A DNA stretch of 64,000 nucleotides, taken from positions 320,330-384,329 of the forward strand of contig NZ_JAEAMR010000006.1 in assembly GCF_015999245.1 (NCBI RefSeq), in the 5' to 3' direction. Below are positions 23,833 to 31,581 of the stretch, in pieces; position 1 is the stretch's first letter; each line of letters opens with the position of its first letter. Below the pieces are notes generated by a model that saw nothing but the letters and a program-made list of their open reading frames with translations, searched no databases and was not told the origin of the DNA. The DNA is from Streptomyces sp. AV19. Lineage in GTDB: Bacteria > Actinomycetota > Actinomycetes > Streptomycetales > Streptomycetaceae. A program made the position numbers and the translations under genes.

Positions 23833-24996
23833 TCAGCTCGTCATCAGGGCAGGGGCGCGGCCGGCCAGGCGCAGCGCCCAGGCGGCCATCAGGTCGGCGG
23901 CGGCCGCGTGGGTGCCGGGGCGGGCGGCGGCGCTCATCGCGGCCAGCCGCTCCGGCTCGGCGAGCAGCGGGCCGATCAGCTCCGCGAGCCGGTCGCCGTC
24001 GGTCTCGCCGTCCGGGAGCAGCAGCCCGGCGCCGGTGTCGCACAGCACCCGGGCGTTGTGGGTCTGGTGGTCGTGCGGGGCGTGCGGGTACGGGACCAGG
24101 ACGGCCGGCATCCCGAGGGCCGCCAGCTCGGCCACCGTCGCCGAGCCCGCGCGGCACACCATGAGGTCCGCGGCCGCGTAGGCGAGGTCCATGCGGTCCA
24201 GGTAGCCGACGGCCGTGGCCGTGCCCGTTGCCAGCCGGGCCCGTACGTCCGCCAGGGCCGCCGGCCCGGTCTTGATCACCAGATGCACGTCAGGCCGGTC
24301 GCGCCAGCGCCGCGCCAGGCCGACCGCGGCCTCGGTGAGCCGGGCCGCGCCGAGGCTGCCGCCGTTGAACAGCACGACTCGCGCGTGTGGCGGTACGCCG
24401 AAGGCGCGCCGGGCGTCGGCGCGCAGGGCCCGGCGGGCCGCCCGGTCGAGCCCCGCCACCGCGCCGACCAGCGGCATGCCCACGGTCCGGGCCCGCTCGG
24501 CGGTCCGGGCCGGCAGGTGGCGGCGCGTACGGTCGAAGGCGAGCGCCACGTGCGGGGTCAGCGTCGCCGCGAAGCGGTTGGCGCGCCCCGGCACGGCGTT
24601 GGACTCATGGACCAGCGCGGGCCGCCCCGCGAGCCGCGCGCCGAGCACGGCGGGCGCGCTCGGATACCCGCCCATGCCGATGACGACCTGGGCGCCCTGC
24701 TCCTCGATCACCCGCCGCGCCTGGAGGCCCGAGCGGAGCAGATCGGCGGGCAGCAGGAACCGGCGGGCGCCGAGCGACGGGTCGAAGGGGATCATGTCGA
24801 CCGTGTGCAGCCGGTAACCGGCCTCCGGTATCAGCCGCCCTTCCAGCCCGCGCTCGGTGCCGACGAAGCTGATGACCGCGTCCGGCACGGCTCTTCGCAG
24901 CGCCTCGGCGACGGCCAGCCCCGGATAGATGTGCCCGCCGGTGCCGCCCGCCCCGACGACCACCGAGAGGGTGTCGTGTGCTGTAGCCATGGCCAC
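23833..24996 (-). CDS. MurG-like UDP-GlcNAc glycosyltransferase (second copy type)
   Basis: This 387-residue GT-B glycosyltransferase has the MurG landmarks: GAGGTGGHIYPGLAVAEAL at the acceptor/lipid face, IGMGGYPSAPAVL, and in the donor domain VLFNGGSLGAARL, VCRAGSATVAELAALGMPAVLVPYPHAPHDHQ. Housekeeping murG normally sits in the division/cell-wall cluster with ftsW and murC, none of which is here. The linkage to a sugar-nucleotide enzyme and an esterase points to a dedicated glycolipid or modified lipid-II-like intermediate. Start ATG 24996, with an alternative ATG at 24990. Confidence 0.85.
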   Translation of the reverse strand: MAMATAHDTLSVVVGAGGTGGHIYPGLAVAEALRRAVPDAVISFVGTERGLEGRLIPEAGYRLHTVDMIPFDPSLGARRFLLPADLLRSGLQARRVIEEQGAQVVIGMGGYPSAPAVLGARLAGRPALVHESNAVPGRANRFAATLTPHVALAFDRTRRHLPARTAERARTVGMPLVGAVAGLDRAARRALRADARRAFGVPPHARVVLFNGGSLGAARLTEAAVGLARRWRDRPDVHLVIKTGPAALADVRARLATGTATAVGYLDRMDLAYAAADLMVCRAGSATVAELAALGMPAVLVPYPHAPHDHQTHNARVLCDTGAGLLLPDGETDGDRLAELIGPLLAEPERLAAMSAAARPGTHAAAADLMAAWALRLAGRAPALMTS

Positions 24997-25125
24997 AGCG
25001 TGGAGAAATGTCCTAAGAGGGTTTTAAGAGGGCGTTCTGTCGGCCTTGGGGTGGTCCTGCTGGTTCGCCGATGACCGGCGACAGGGTCTCATGGCCGGAC
25101 GGCCGCGAAAACGGCGGGCGCCGGG

Positions 25126-25797
25126 ATGTCCCGCCGCCCGGGACTGGAGGAGGTCGTGGTCGGCGGCCGGGGCCTGTGGCGGGCCACCATCGCCGTGCAC
25201 GCCCCCTCCGGGCACTCCGGTTCCGGCAGGACTGTTGTCGGCGCGATCTCACGTGCTGCCCACCTCGTACGCCTCCTGGACGCCGCCGAACTGCCCGGAG
25301 TGAACGGGACCTCGCCCTTCCCGCTGCCACCGAAGCTGTCGGTCACCGCCATCCACGGCGGCCAGGGCTTCTCCGTCACACCCGACCGGTGCGACCTCAA
25401 CGTCGACGTGCGCACCACGCCGGTCTTCGATGCGCACGACGCCGAGACCCTGGTGCGCAAGGCCGTGGCCGAACTCGACGCGGAACTGCCCGCTCCCCGG
25501 CCGACCGGGATCACCCCGGTGGCCAGCTGGCCCCCGTTCCGTCTGGCGGCGCACGAGCAGCCGGCCGCCGCTCTGCTGAACGCCGCTGCCACCGAGGGGC
25601 TGGCGGTGCGGCCGAAGACGGCGGGCCCCTCGAACATCGGCAACCTGCTGGCCGGCGAGGGCATCCCGGCCACCGCCGGGTTCGGCCTGGCCTACGAGGG
25701 ACTGCACGGCATCGACGAGCGCGCCCGTCTGGCCGAACTGCCGCAGGTCTACGCCGTCTATCACCGGGCGGTCCTCGGCCTCCTCCGTGCCGGCTGA
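25126..25797 (+). pseudogene. Truncated M20 metallopeptidase, C-terminal part only
   Basis: The 223 residues match the second half of ArgE/DapE/CPG2 peptidases: the dimerisation domain (GRGLWRATIAVHAPSGHSGSG and DRCDLNVDVRTTPVF) and the terminal FGLAYEGLHGIDERARLAEL. The N-terminal half with the first zinc ligands (HxD, DE) is missing and upstream DNA shows no continuation in any frame. It is probably an inactive remnant. Confidence 0.75.
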
Positions 25798-26102
25798 CAA
25801 CTGCCATCCGGGTTCCAGGAACGTCTCAGATCCGCTCCCAGGAAGTCCCCACATCCGTCTCTGGGAACGGACCGTCGAACGCGGTGACATGGAGTCAGCA
25901 CCACCGCACCACCTCCAGGTCAACCGATCCGAAGGAGGGCCGGGCGACCGTCTTCATCACCCATCGTCTGGCCAACACCCGCCTCGCCGACCGCATCATC
26001 GTCCTCGACCAGGGCCGCATCGCCCAGACAGGCACGGCAGTCCTGGACGGGTTGACAGTGGACGGTCCGGTGCCGGCACCCGTGCGACGGGTCGGTCACT
26101 GA
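25798..26102 (+). pseudogene. ABC-ATPase / SnoaL chimeric remnant
   Basis: From about 25945 one frame encodes ATVFITHRLANTRLADRIIV and LDQGRI, the H-loop and tail of an exporter-type ABC ATPase. It runs directly into AVLDGLTVDGPVPAPVRR, which matches the C-terminus of the SnoaL-like protein at 21354-21782 (AVLDGLIADGLVPAPADR). Neither parent gene is complete. The stretch 25798-25944 shows nothing recognisable. Confidence 0.7.
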
Positions 26103-26103
26103 C

Positions 26104-26202
26104 TCACGTGTGTGCGGAGGTAGCCGGGACGGCCGTGGTCGCGGCGACTGTCGCCGCCAGTGCCAGGGTGACCAGGGCGCGGGGTAACGCGTATGTGGCC
26201 AT
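26104..26202 (-). CDS. Signal-peptide-like micro-ORF (32 residues)
   Basis: ATG 26200-26202 opens a 32-residue frame, MATYALPRALVTL followed by an Ala/Thr/Val-rich hydrophobic core and PATSA-HT. This looks like a complete Sec signal peptide with almost no mature part. Residue 6 is a TTA leucine codon. AGAGG lies 10 bases upstream. It may be a truncated secreted-protein gene or a real small peptide; I cannot decide. Confidence 0.4.
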   Translation of the reverse strand: MATYALPRALVTLALAATVAATTAVPATSAHT

Positions 26203-26262
26203 GGGGGTTCCGCCTCTCGTCGGGTTCGTTGTCCAGGAGGACTCCCGACCGTCGTGGCGGGT

Positions 26263-26457
26263 TTACACCGGCCGTCGAGGGCTACCTCGCGCCGGTGGCC
26301 ATGCCGGCGGGGTGTTCGCGTGCGGTGTGTGCCGGGTGAGCCAGTGGCTCATGAAGGCTTCGGCGAGGCGACGGGCTTTCGCCGGGGCGTCGTCCGGGCC
26401 CACCGCCCGCCTGGCCCCGTTCAGGAGCTCAACGAACCGGAGCAGGTGGCGAACCAT
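26263..26457 (-). pseudogene. 5'-truncated copy of the small CxxC protein gene at 30979
   Basis: The frame encodes GARRAVGPDDAPAKARRLAE and AFMSHWLTRHT, parallel to KARRAVDPGKDPAKALRFGE and AYMSHWLTRHT of the gene at 30979-31176. The N-terminal CAVCRHL metal-binding motif is gone and the upstream part runs into the end of the gene at 26421. DNA identity is obvious at 26327-26426, including 26 identical bases at 26327-26352. Confidence 0.7.
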
Positions 26458-27038
26458 GCGCCGGCCGACGCGCTGCCGGGCCCGAAGGCGCTGTTCAGCG
26501 CATCGGCGAAGTCCTGTGTCGCGTTCACCTTCGTCGCGGGGACGCCGACCTTGAGCTTGGGGAGAAGAGCTGTGGACACCTCGGGGACGAGCGAGGGCGG
26601 CGTGGAGGGCACATAGATGGACATGCGGGTACCCGACGGGTCGGCCGAGGTCTTCACCAGGAAGGTGCTCTCGCCCGAGGGCAGGCTCACCTGAGGATCG
26701 GACACCTGGAGAGAGTGCCCGGAGGCGTCGGTGAGGGAGAAGCCGCCGTCGGCGGCCAAGGCGGCGCGGATACTCGCGGCCAGGTTGACGGGGTCAGTGG
26801 CGTACGCCAGGTCGACCTCCACCGTCCCGGAAACCTTGGGAAACGCATAGGACGACGGGTTCGTCCCGGGCGTGAGCGGGACAAAGCTCACCCCCGGTTT
26901 GCTCCACGCCATGACGCACTCCCCGCCGCCTTCGGCCACGGGCAGGGTGACGGGGATACGGGCGTCGCCGAGGGCGCGGCCGACGACGGCAGCTCCCGTC
27001 AGCACGATGGTCAAGAGCACTACCGATATACGGATCAT
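26421..27038 (-). CDS. Secreted or membrane-anchored protein of unknown function
   Basis: The 205-residue product starts MIRISVVLLTIVLTGAAVVG, a hydrophobic signal or anchor segment with few preceding charges. The exported part has two cysteines (GGGECVMAW and WFATCSG) that could form a disulphide, and is rich in Ser, Pro and Val. No catalytic motif is recognised. It diverges from the terpene operon across 141 bp, and its 3' end coincides with the truncation point of the pseudogene, so it belongs to the inserted segment. Confidence 0.7.
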   Translation of the reverse strand: MIRISVVLLTIVLTGAAVVGRALGDARIPVTLPVAEGGGECVMAWSKPGVSFVPLTPGTNPSSYAFPKVSGTVEVDLAYATDPVNLAASIRAALAADGGFSLTDASGHSLQVSDPQVSLPSGESTFLVKTSADPSGTRMSIYVPSTPPSLVPEVSTALLPKLKVGVPATKVNATQDFADALNSAFGPGSASAGAWFATCSGSLSS

Positions 27039-27078
27039 TTCAGCCCGTCCTCACGTGGCAGAGCCCCCTCCCACCCTC

Positions 27079-27141
27079 GTGAGCACGGCACCGGCCCGCA
27101 AACGAAGTGAGCCAACCGGGTGAGGGTTGGCCGGTGCTCAC
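27079..27141. promoter_or_regulatory. Divergent promoter region with imperfect inverted repeat
   Basis: GTGAGCACGGCACCGGCC (27079-27096) and GGCCGGTGCTCAC (27129-27141) are inverted relative to each other, the left arm carrying a short insertion. It lies between the secreted-protein gene and the terpene operon and is a candidate operator. Confidence 0.35.
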
Positions 27142-27179
27142 CACATGCGAACGCGGGCACCTGCTGGCACATTGATGGC

Positions 27180-28160
27180 ATGTCTGGCTCTCCGTCAGCT
27201 CCCGGGCGCGGCCCGGCCGAGTTGCTGCTGTGGGCACGGGACTCGGGCCTGGTGACCGATTCCGCGGAGGCGCGGCGGCTTGCCGCGATGCGTCTGGATC
27301 TCCTGGTCGAGGGCGCCCTGCCCGGCGGCCGAGCCGGACACGTCGCGCTGACGGCCCGTTGGGCGGCCTTCATCTGCTGGCTGGACGACCGGATCGACCG
27401 ATCAGGCATGGGCACCGTCCCGGGTGAGGTCGAGAAGTTCACCGCTCCGCTGCGCCGCGTTCTCACCTGTGCCGCCGCGCCGTCCGGACCCTCCGCCGCA
27501 CACGCCGCGGTACTGGCGCGGTTGTGGGAGCGGACGGCGGAAGGCATGCCCGCTGCCTGGCGGGAACGATTCACCGCCGACTACCTGGACTTCCTCGACG
27601 CCACGGAGGAGGAGATCGCGCTGCGCCGTGACGGCGTGCGGCTGTCCCTGGAGGCTTACGTGCGCTTGCGGCGCCGCACGATCACCGTGCAGCCGATGCT
27701 GGACGTCCTGGAACGCACCGGTCGCGCCGCACTGACCGAGGAAACCGCGGCGGACAGCCGGGTGCGGGACCTGCGGTGGGCCGCAGCCGACGTCGCGGGG
27801 TGGGCGAACGACCTTGTTTCGGCCGCCGACGACACAGCCGTGGGCCAGGACAACCTGGTGGCGATCGTCGCCAGGGAATCCGGCATTCCGGCCGCCGCGG
27901 CCCGAATCCGGGTGGCAGCCCTGATCGACAAGCGCCGCGACGACGTCCGCGCCACCGCGACGGCCCTGCGCACAGCCTCGGGCCTGCCACGGGACGAGCG
28001 TGAGGGACTGCGCCGCTATGCGGCGATCGTGGAGCGTCTCACGGCGGCGACTCTGAACTGGCTGGCCGCGTCCGGGCGTTTCACCGGCGCGCCTCGTGGA
28101 CCGTTCGCGGCGGCACCACCGTTCACCGGAAGCGCGCGGCCTCGGGAACGAGACTCCTGA
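27180..28160 (+). CDS. Class I terpene synthase
   Basis: The 326-residue alpha-helical protein has both metal-binding motifs. The Asp-rich DDRID begins at residue 69 (FICWLDDRID). The NSE-type triad starts at Asn210 in NDLVSAADD, where the last position is Asp rather than Glu. Size and motif spacing fit bacterial class I mono- to diterpene synthases that ionise a prenyl diphosphate with Mg2+. The next gene is a class II cyclase whose start overlaps this stop (TGATG at 28158-28162), so the two probably act in sequence on one substrate. No prenyl diphosphate synthase lies in the window. Confidence 0.85.
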   Translation: MSGSPSAPGRGPAELLLWARDSGLVTDSAEARRLAAMRLDLLVEGALPGGRAGHVALTARWAAFICWLDDRIDRSGMGTVPGEVEKFTAPLRRVLTCAAAPSGPSAAHAAVLARLWERTAEGMPAAWRERFTADYLDFLDATEEEIALRRDGVRLSLEAYVRLRRRTITVQPMLDVLERTGRAALTEETAADSRVRDLRWAAADVAGWANDLVSAADDTAVGQDNLVAIVARESGIPAAAARIRVAALIDKRRDDVRATATALRTASGLPRDEREGLRRYAAIVERLTAATLNWLAASGRFTGAPRGPFAAAPPFTGSARPRERDS

Positions 28161-29824
28161 TGAGAGTCGTCCCGGTGGCCACCGGTCTGCCCTACTGGCC
28201 CGACGACGTGTTTCCGGCCGACCTGGCGCCCGCCACCGCCCGGCTCCTCGTCCATCTCCGGAGCCGGGTCGGCGCGGACGGGGCCGTCCGTGAGCCGTGC
28301 CGCAGCCGCGTGCTCGAGTCCGCCCTCACGCTGGCGCTGCTGGACCGGACCGGCCGTCACCCCACGGCCCGCCGTCGCATCACCAACTACCTTGCGGAAC
28401 ACCGTGATTCGCCCGATCCGCTGGACCGGCTGCTGACCGGATCCGTTCTCGGTGGCCGCCCGACGGAGACCGGCCCGCCGGACATGAACCGCTTCCTCGC
28501 CCGGGCACCGGACTTCACCGGCCTCCGCAAGCGGGCCTTCCTGGACATGGTCCTGCTCCTGGCCGGCGCCCTCCCCACCGCACCGCCGCCAGCGCCCGAA
28601 GCGTTCTCCCCGCACGGCCTGCACACCTGGGCGCGCGTACAGAACACCGCGGTCAAGGCCGTCCTCGCCCACGCCCGCGGTCAGCTCCACTCGGTCAGCG
28701 AGCGGGAGTTGGACCTGCTCCGCTCCACCCAGCGCGCCGGAACCGTGTGGGAGGGCAACATCCTTGTCCACCTGTCCGTACTGCATGCCCTGGCCTCCTT
28801 GCCCGAGGAAGGACGCCTCGTCGCCGACGGGGTGGCCACCGCCCTCGAACACCAACGCCCCGACGGCGGAATGCCGTTCATCTGCGAGGAGGACACATGG
28901 GCGACTGCCACCGCCGGTATCGCCCTGCACGCCGCCGCGGCCCCCCGATCCGATCTGACCGCCGTCGCCGGACGGCTGCTGCGTCTTCAACAGCCTGGCG
29001 GAGGCTGGTCCTTCTCCGAACGCGCCCGGCTCGCGGATGTGGATTGCACCTCGGTCGCCGTCGAAGTCCTCCACCTGACCGACCCGCGCGCCCACCACGC
29101 CCCGATCCGCCGAGGGCTGGCGGCTCTGAACACCCTGCGCGGGCAGGACGGCGGATACCCCACCTACGTGTCCGGGGCCCCGTCCGAAGCCTGCATGACC
29201 GCGGCCGCCGTCAACGCCCTCAGCACCCGGGGCCCCGAACAGCGCACCGCCGTCGCCGACGCGCTGGGCTTCCTCGCTTCCCAGCAGAACGCGGACGGGT
29301 CCTTCCCGCCGGACTGGAGCCGCAGCCGCCTGCACACCGTCTTCCGGGCCACTCTCGCCGCCGCTCGCCATCCCCGCGCCCGCGACGGCTCGGCGCGCCG
29401 GATCGGCCGACGGGCCGGGCGCCTCGTCCTGGCCTCCCAGAACGCCGACGGAGGCTGGGGCCAACAGGACGGCGCCCGGAGTGACGCCCTGAGCACGGCC
29501 TATGCCCTGATCACTCTCAGCCGCCACAGGGAACCCGGACCGGCCGTACGAGGTGTCGCCCACCTACTCGCCCAGCAGCGCCCCGACGGGTCGGTCGCCA
29601 GTGTCCCGGACTCCGTGGGGCCCCGTCCGTTCGGCTTCACCATCCCCGTGCTCGCCGACATCTTCGCCCTTCTCGCCCTCGGACACCTCACCCGCCGTAT
29701 CCAGCCCGGAGGAAGCCGCCGTGCCCCTTCCCACCCGCCCCACGCCCATGGATCTGACCATGCACACCATGGCCCAGAGCCAACCCTCGCTGTCCCTGGT
29801 GATCGGGGCCATCCTGCATTTTGA
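28160..29824 (+). CDS. Class II terpene cyclase (squalene-hopene-cyclase fold, DxDC motif)
   Basis: The 554-residue alpha/alpha-barrel protein has several QW-type repeats (EHQRPDGGMPF, LQQPGGGWSF, GQDGGYPTY, QQNADGSFPPDW, SQNADGGWGQQ, AQQRPDGSVAS). The general-acid motif is D293-V-D295-C296-T297 where DxDD is canonical; the third acidic residue is Cys. About 550 residues suits bacterial class II di- or sesquiterpene cyclases (beta-gamma domains) rather than full-length squalene-hopene cyclase. It would protonate and cyclise a prenyl diphosphate for the upstream class I enzyme. Its 3' end overlaps the acyltransferase by about 100 bp. Confidence 0.85.
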   Translation: MRVVPVATGLPYWPDDVFPADLAPATARLLVHLRSRVGADGAVREPCRSRVLESALTLALLDRTGRHPTARRRITNYLAEHRDSPDPLDRLLTGSVLGGRPTETGPPDMNRFLARAPDFTGLRKRAFLDMVLLLAGALPTAPPPAPEAFSPHGLHTWARVQNTAVKAVLAHARGQLHSVSERELDLLRSTQRAGTVWEGNILVHLSVLHALASLPEEGRLVADGVATALEHQRPDGGMPFICEEDTWATATAGIALHAAAAPRSDLTAVAGRLLRLQQPGGGWSFSERARLADVDCTSVAVEVLHLTDPRAHHAPIRRGLAALNTLRGQDGGYPTYVSGAPSEACMTAAAVNALSTRGPEQRTAVADALGFLASQQNADGSFPPDWSRSRLHTVFRATLAAARHPRARDGSARRIGRRAGRLVLASQNADGGWGQQDGARSDALSTAYALITLSRHREPGPAVRGVAHLLAQQRPDGSVASVPDSVGPRPFGFTIPVLADIFALLALGHLTRRIQPGGSRRAPSHPPHAHGSDHAHHGPEPTLAVPGDRGHPAF

Positions 29825-30962
29825 AGGCGCCGCCCCACCGCTCGCCGACCTGCTCACCCACGTCGGTGACCACCTCGGCCGGCTGCCGCCCCTGACGCAC
29901 TGCCTCAAGGGCCCCGGCCTCAGGGCCCGCTGGTCCCACCACCCGGCCCCCGACCTCGGCCGCCGGGTCCGCGAACGCCGGATCCGGCCCGGCACGTCGA
30001 GCCTGGACCACGCGGTGCGGGAGCTGCTGACCCACCCGCTCCCCGACGACGGCCCGCCGTGGGACCTGTGGCTGCTGCACGGCTACGCACCGGACCGCTT
30101 TGCCCTCTGCTACCGGGCGCACCACGCCACCCAGGACGGGATCGGCGTATTCAACGTCCTCTACGAGCTGTTCGGTTCCACCTCCCCGCAGGAAGCCACC
30201 GCCTGCCACGTCCGGCCAACTCTCGGCAACTACACACGTGTTCTCAAGGGAATGCTCGGGACTCTCGCCGCGAACAACCTCTGGGACGACCCCGCGCAGC
30301 CCCTGCGCGGCGATCGCGTCAGCGCCTGGGCGCACGTGCCCACCGACGTCCTGCGCGCCACCGGGAACGCACATGGCGGCAGCGGCAACGACGTCGTTCT
30401 CGCCGCACTCGCCGGCGCGCTGCGGACGTGGAGCGGTGCACACCGGCCACGGATGCCGGCCGGGCCCGTGCCCGCCCTGATGATGGTCGACCTGAGACGC
30501 CCCGGCGAACGGCATCGCCTCGGAAACGCGTTCACGTTCTCCCGCGTTCCCCTGCCGACCCACCTGTCGGACCCGGCCGCCCGTCTGGACGCCGTTATCG
30601 CCGCCACCCGTGGGCCGAAAGGCCCGGCGCAGCGCGCGGCCCTGCGCGCGATCACGGACCGCATTCCCGCCCGCGCCTTCCACATGATCGCCGGCAGACT
30701 CGCCACCCCCTCGCGGGCCGTCATCGACACCTCCTACATCGACCTTCGCCGGCCCTTCGACTTCCGCGGCGCCCGTGCGAGCCACGTCCAGGGATTCACC
30801 TGGCTGCCCCGCCACCACCCCGTGTCGATCGCCGCCTGCAGTTACAACGGCACCACCAGCGTCTACTTCGTGACCGACAAGGCGCTCCCGGGGCTCGACC
30901 GTCTCCCGGCCCTCTGGGAGCGGACCTTCCCCCAGTCCGCCCCGGCACCCGGACGGGACTGA
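29721..30962 (+). CDS. WS/DGAT-family acyltransferase
   Basis: The 413-residue protein has HHATQDG (His134 onward), the catalytic HHxxxDG of wax ester synthase/diacylglycerol acyltransferases. LMMVDLRRPGERHRLGNAFTF and the C-terminal GFTWLPRHHPVSIAACSYNG are family landmarks. It would esterify an alcohol with an acyl-CoA. The position at the end of a terpene operon suggests the acceptor is the terpene alcohol. GTG 29721 has GGAGGAAG about 7 bases upstream and lies inside the cyclase gene; ATG 29748 is the alternative start. Confidence 0.82.
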   Translation: MPLPTRPTPMDLTMHTMAQSQPSLSLVIGAILHFEGAAPPLADLLTHVGDHLGRLPPLTHCLKGPGLRARWSHHPAPDLGRRVRERRIRPGTSSLDHAVRELLTHPLPDDGPPWDLWLLHGYAPDRFALCYRAHHATQDGIGVFNVLYELFGSTSPQEATACHVRPTLGNYTRVLKGMLGTLAANNLWDDPAQPLRGDRVSAWAHVPTDVLRATGNAHGGSGNDVVLAALAGALRTWSGAHRPRMPAGPVPALMMVDLRRPGERHRLGNAFTFSRVPLPTHLSDPAARLDAVIAATRGPKGPAQRAALRAITDRIPARAFHMIAGRLATPSRAVIDTSYIDLRRPFDFRGARASHVQGFTWLPRHHPVSIAACSYNGTTSVYFVTDKALPGLDRLPALWERTFPQSAPAPGRD

Positions 30963-30978
30963 CACACGGTAAGTCCGC

Positions 30979-31176
30979 CTACGCCGTGTGCCGGGTGAGC
31001 CAGTGGCTCATATACGCCTCGCCGAAGCGGAGGGCTTTCGCCGGGTCCTTGCCCGGGTCCACTGCTCGCCTGGCCTTGTCCAGGTGGCGGCACACCGCGC
31101 AGCCCTCGGCCGGGGCCGGCATGGCGGGCGGGCCGCTGCTGTGGGGGAGAGGGATGACCTCGGGGAGGTCGGCCAT
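30979..31176 (-). CDS. Small CxxC protein of a Scr1-type locus
   Basis: The 65-residue product has CAVCRHLDKARRAVDPGKDP followed by AKALRFGEAYMSHWLTRH. The paired cysteines suggest metal binding. The family commonly accompanies Scr1-type HTH/DUF397 genes in streptomycetes; its function is unknown to me. The ATG at 31176 lies 11 bp after the stop of the preceding gene, so the two are co-transcribed. A truncated copy is at 26263-26457. Confidence 0.65.
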   Translation of the reverse strand: MADLPEVIPLPHSSGPPAMPAPAEGCAVCRHLDKARRAVDPGKDPAKALRFGEAYMSHWLTRHTA

Positions 31177-31187
31177 CAGGGGAGGGA

Positions 31188-31397
31188 TCAGCACGAGGGG
31201 ATCCCCTCCCGGTTCAGCTCGTCGGCGTGGGCCGGACGGAGAGCGTTCGGTGGGGCGTCCCATTCACGACCGCCTCGTGGTGCTCGGAGTTGGATGTGGG
31301 GGCCGTATTTGTCCATGCAGCGACCGAGTTTGTTCGTTCGAATGTCCACAATCCAGGTTCCAGGCGGGTAATTCGGTGGCGGTTCGGGCGTGTTCAT
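31188..31397 (-). CDS. Small conserved actinobacterial protein
   Basis: This 69-residue protein reads PGTWIVDIRTNKLGRCMDKY, GPHIQLRAPRGGREWDAPPN and ALRPAHADEL. It is a compact beta-rich domain I recall only as a neighbour of Scr1-type regulators. ATG 31395-31397 has GAAAGG 6 bases upstream and is preferred to the longer frame. It diverges from the HTH gene. Confidence 0.65.
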   Translation of the reverse strand: MNTPEPPPNYPPGTWIVDIRTNKLGRCMDKYGPHIQLRAPRGGREWDAPPNALRPAHADELNREGIPSC

Positions 31398-31509
31398 GGC
31401 GAGCCTTTCCGGTTGCGTCGCACGTGGCGGGGTTCGGGCGTTCAGATTGCCCTTGCGGAGCAGCGGCTTGCAATACTTCAGCGGGTAACTCACGGGAGAT
31501 TGACGCCAG

Positions 31510-31539
31510 TTGCGGAGCGGGTGTTCCTGGTCCTACATT
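31510..31539 (+). promoter_or_regulatory. Candidate promoter of the HTH/DUF397 pair
   Basis: TTGCGG (31510-31515) and TACATT (31534-31539) are spaced 18 bp, about 43 bp before the HTH start codon. Match to consensus is moderate. Confidence 0.35.
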
Positions 31540-31581
31540 TCGCGGGCCGTAAGTCCTTCACACAAAGGCGGAGACGAGGAA

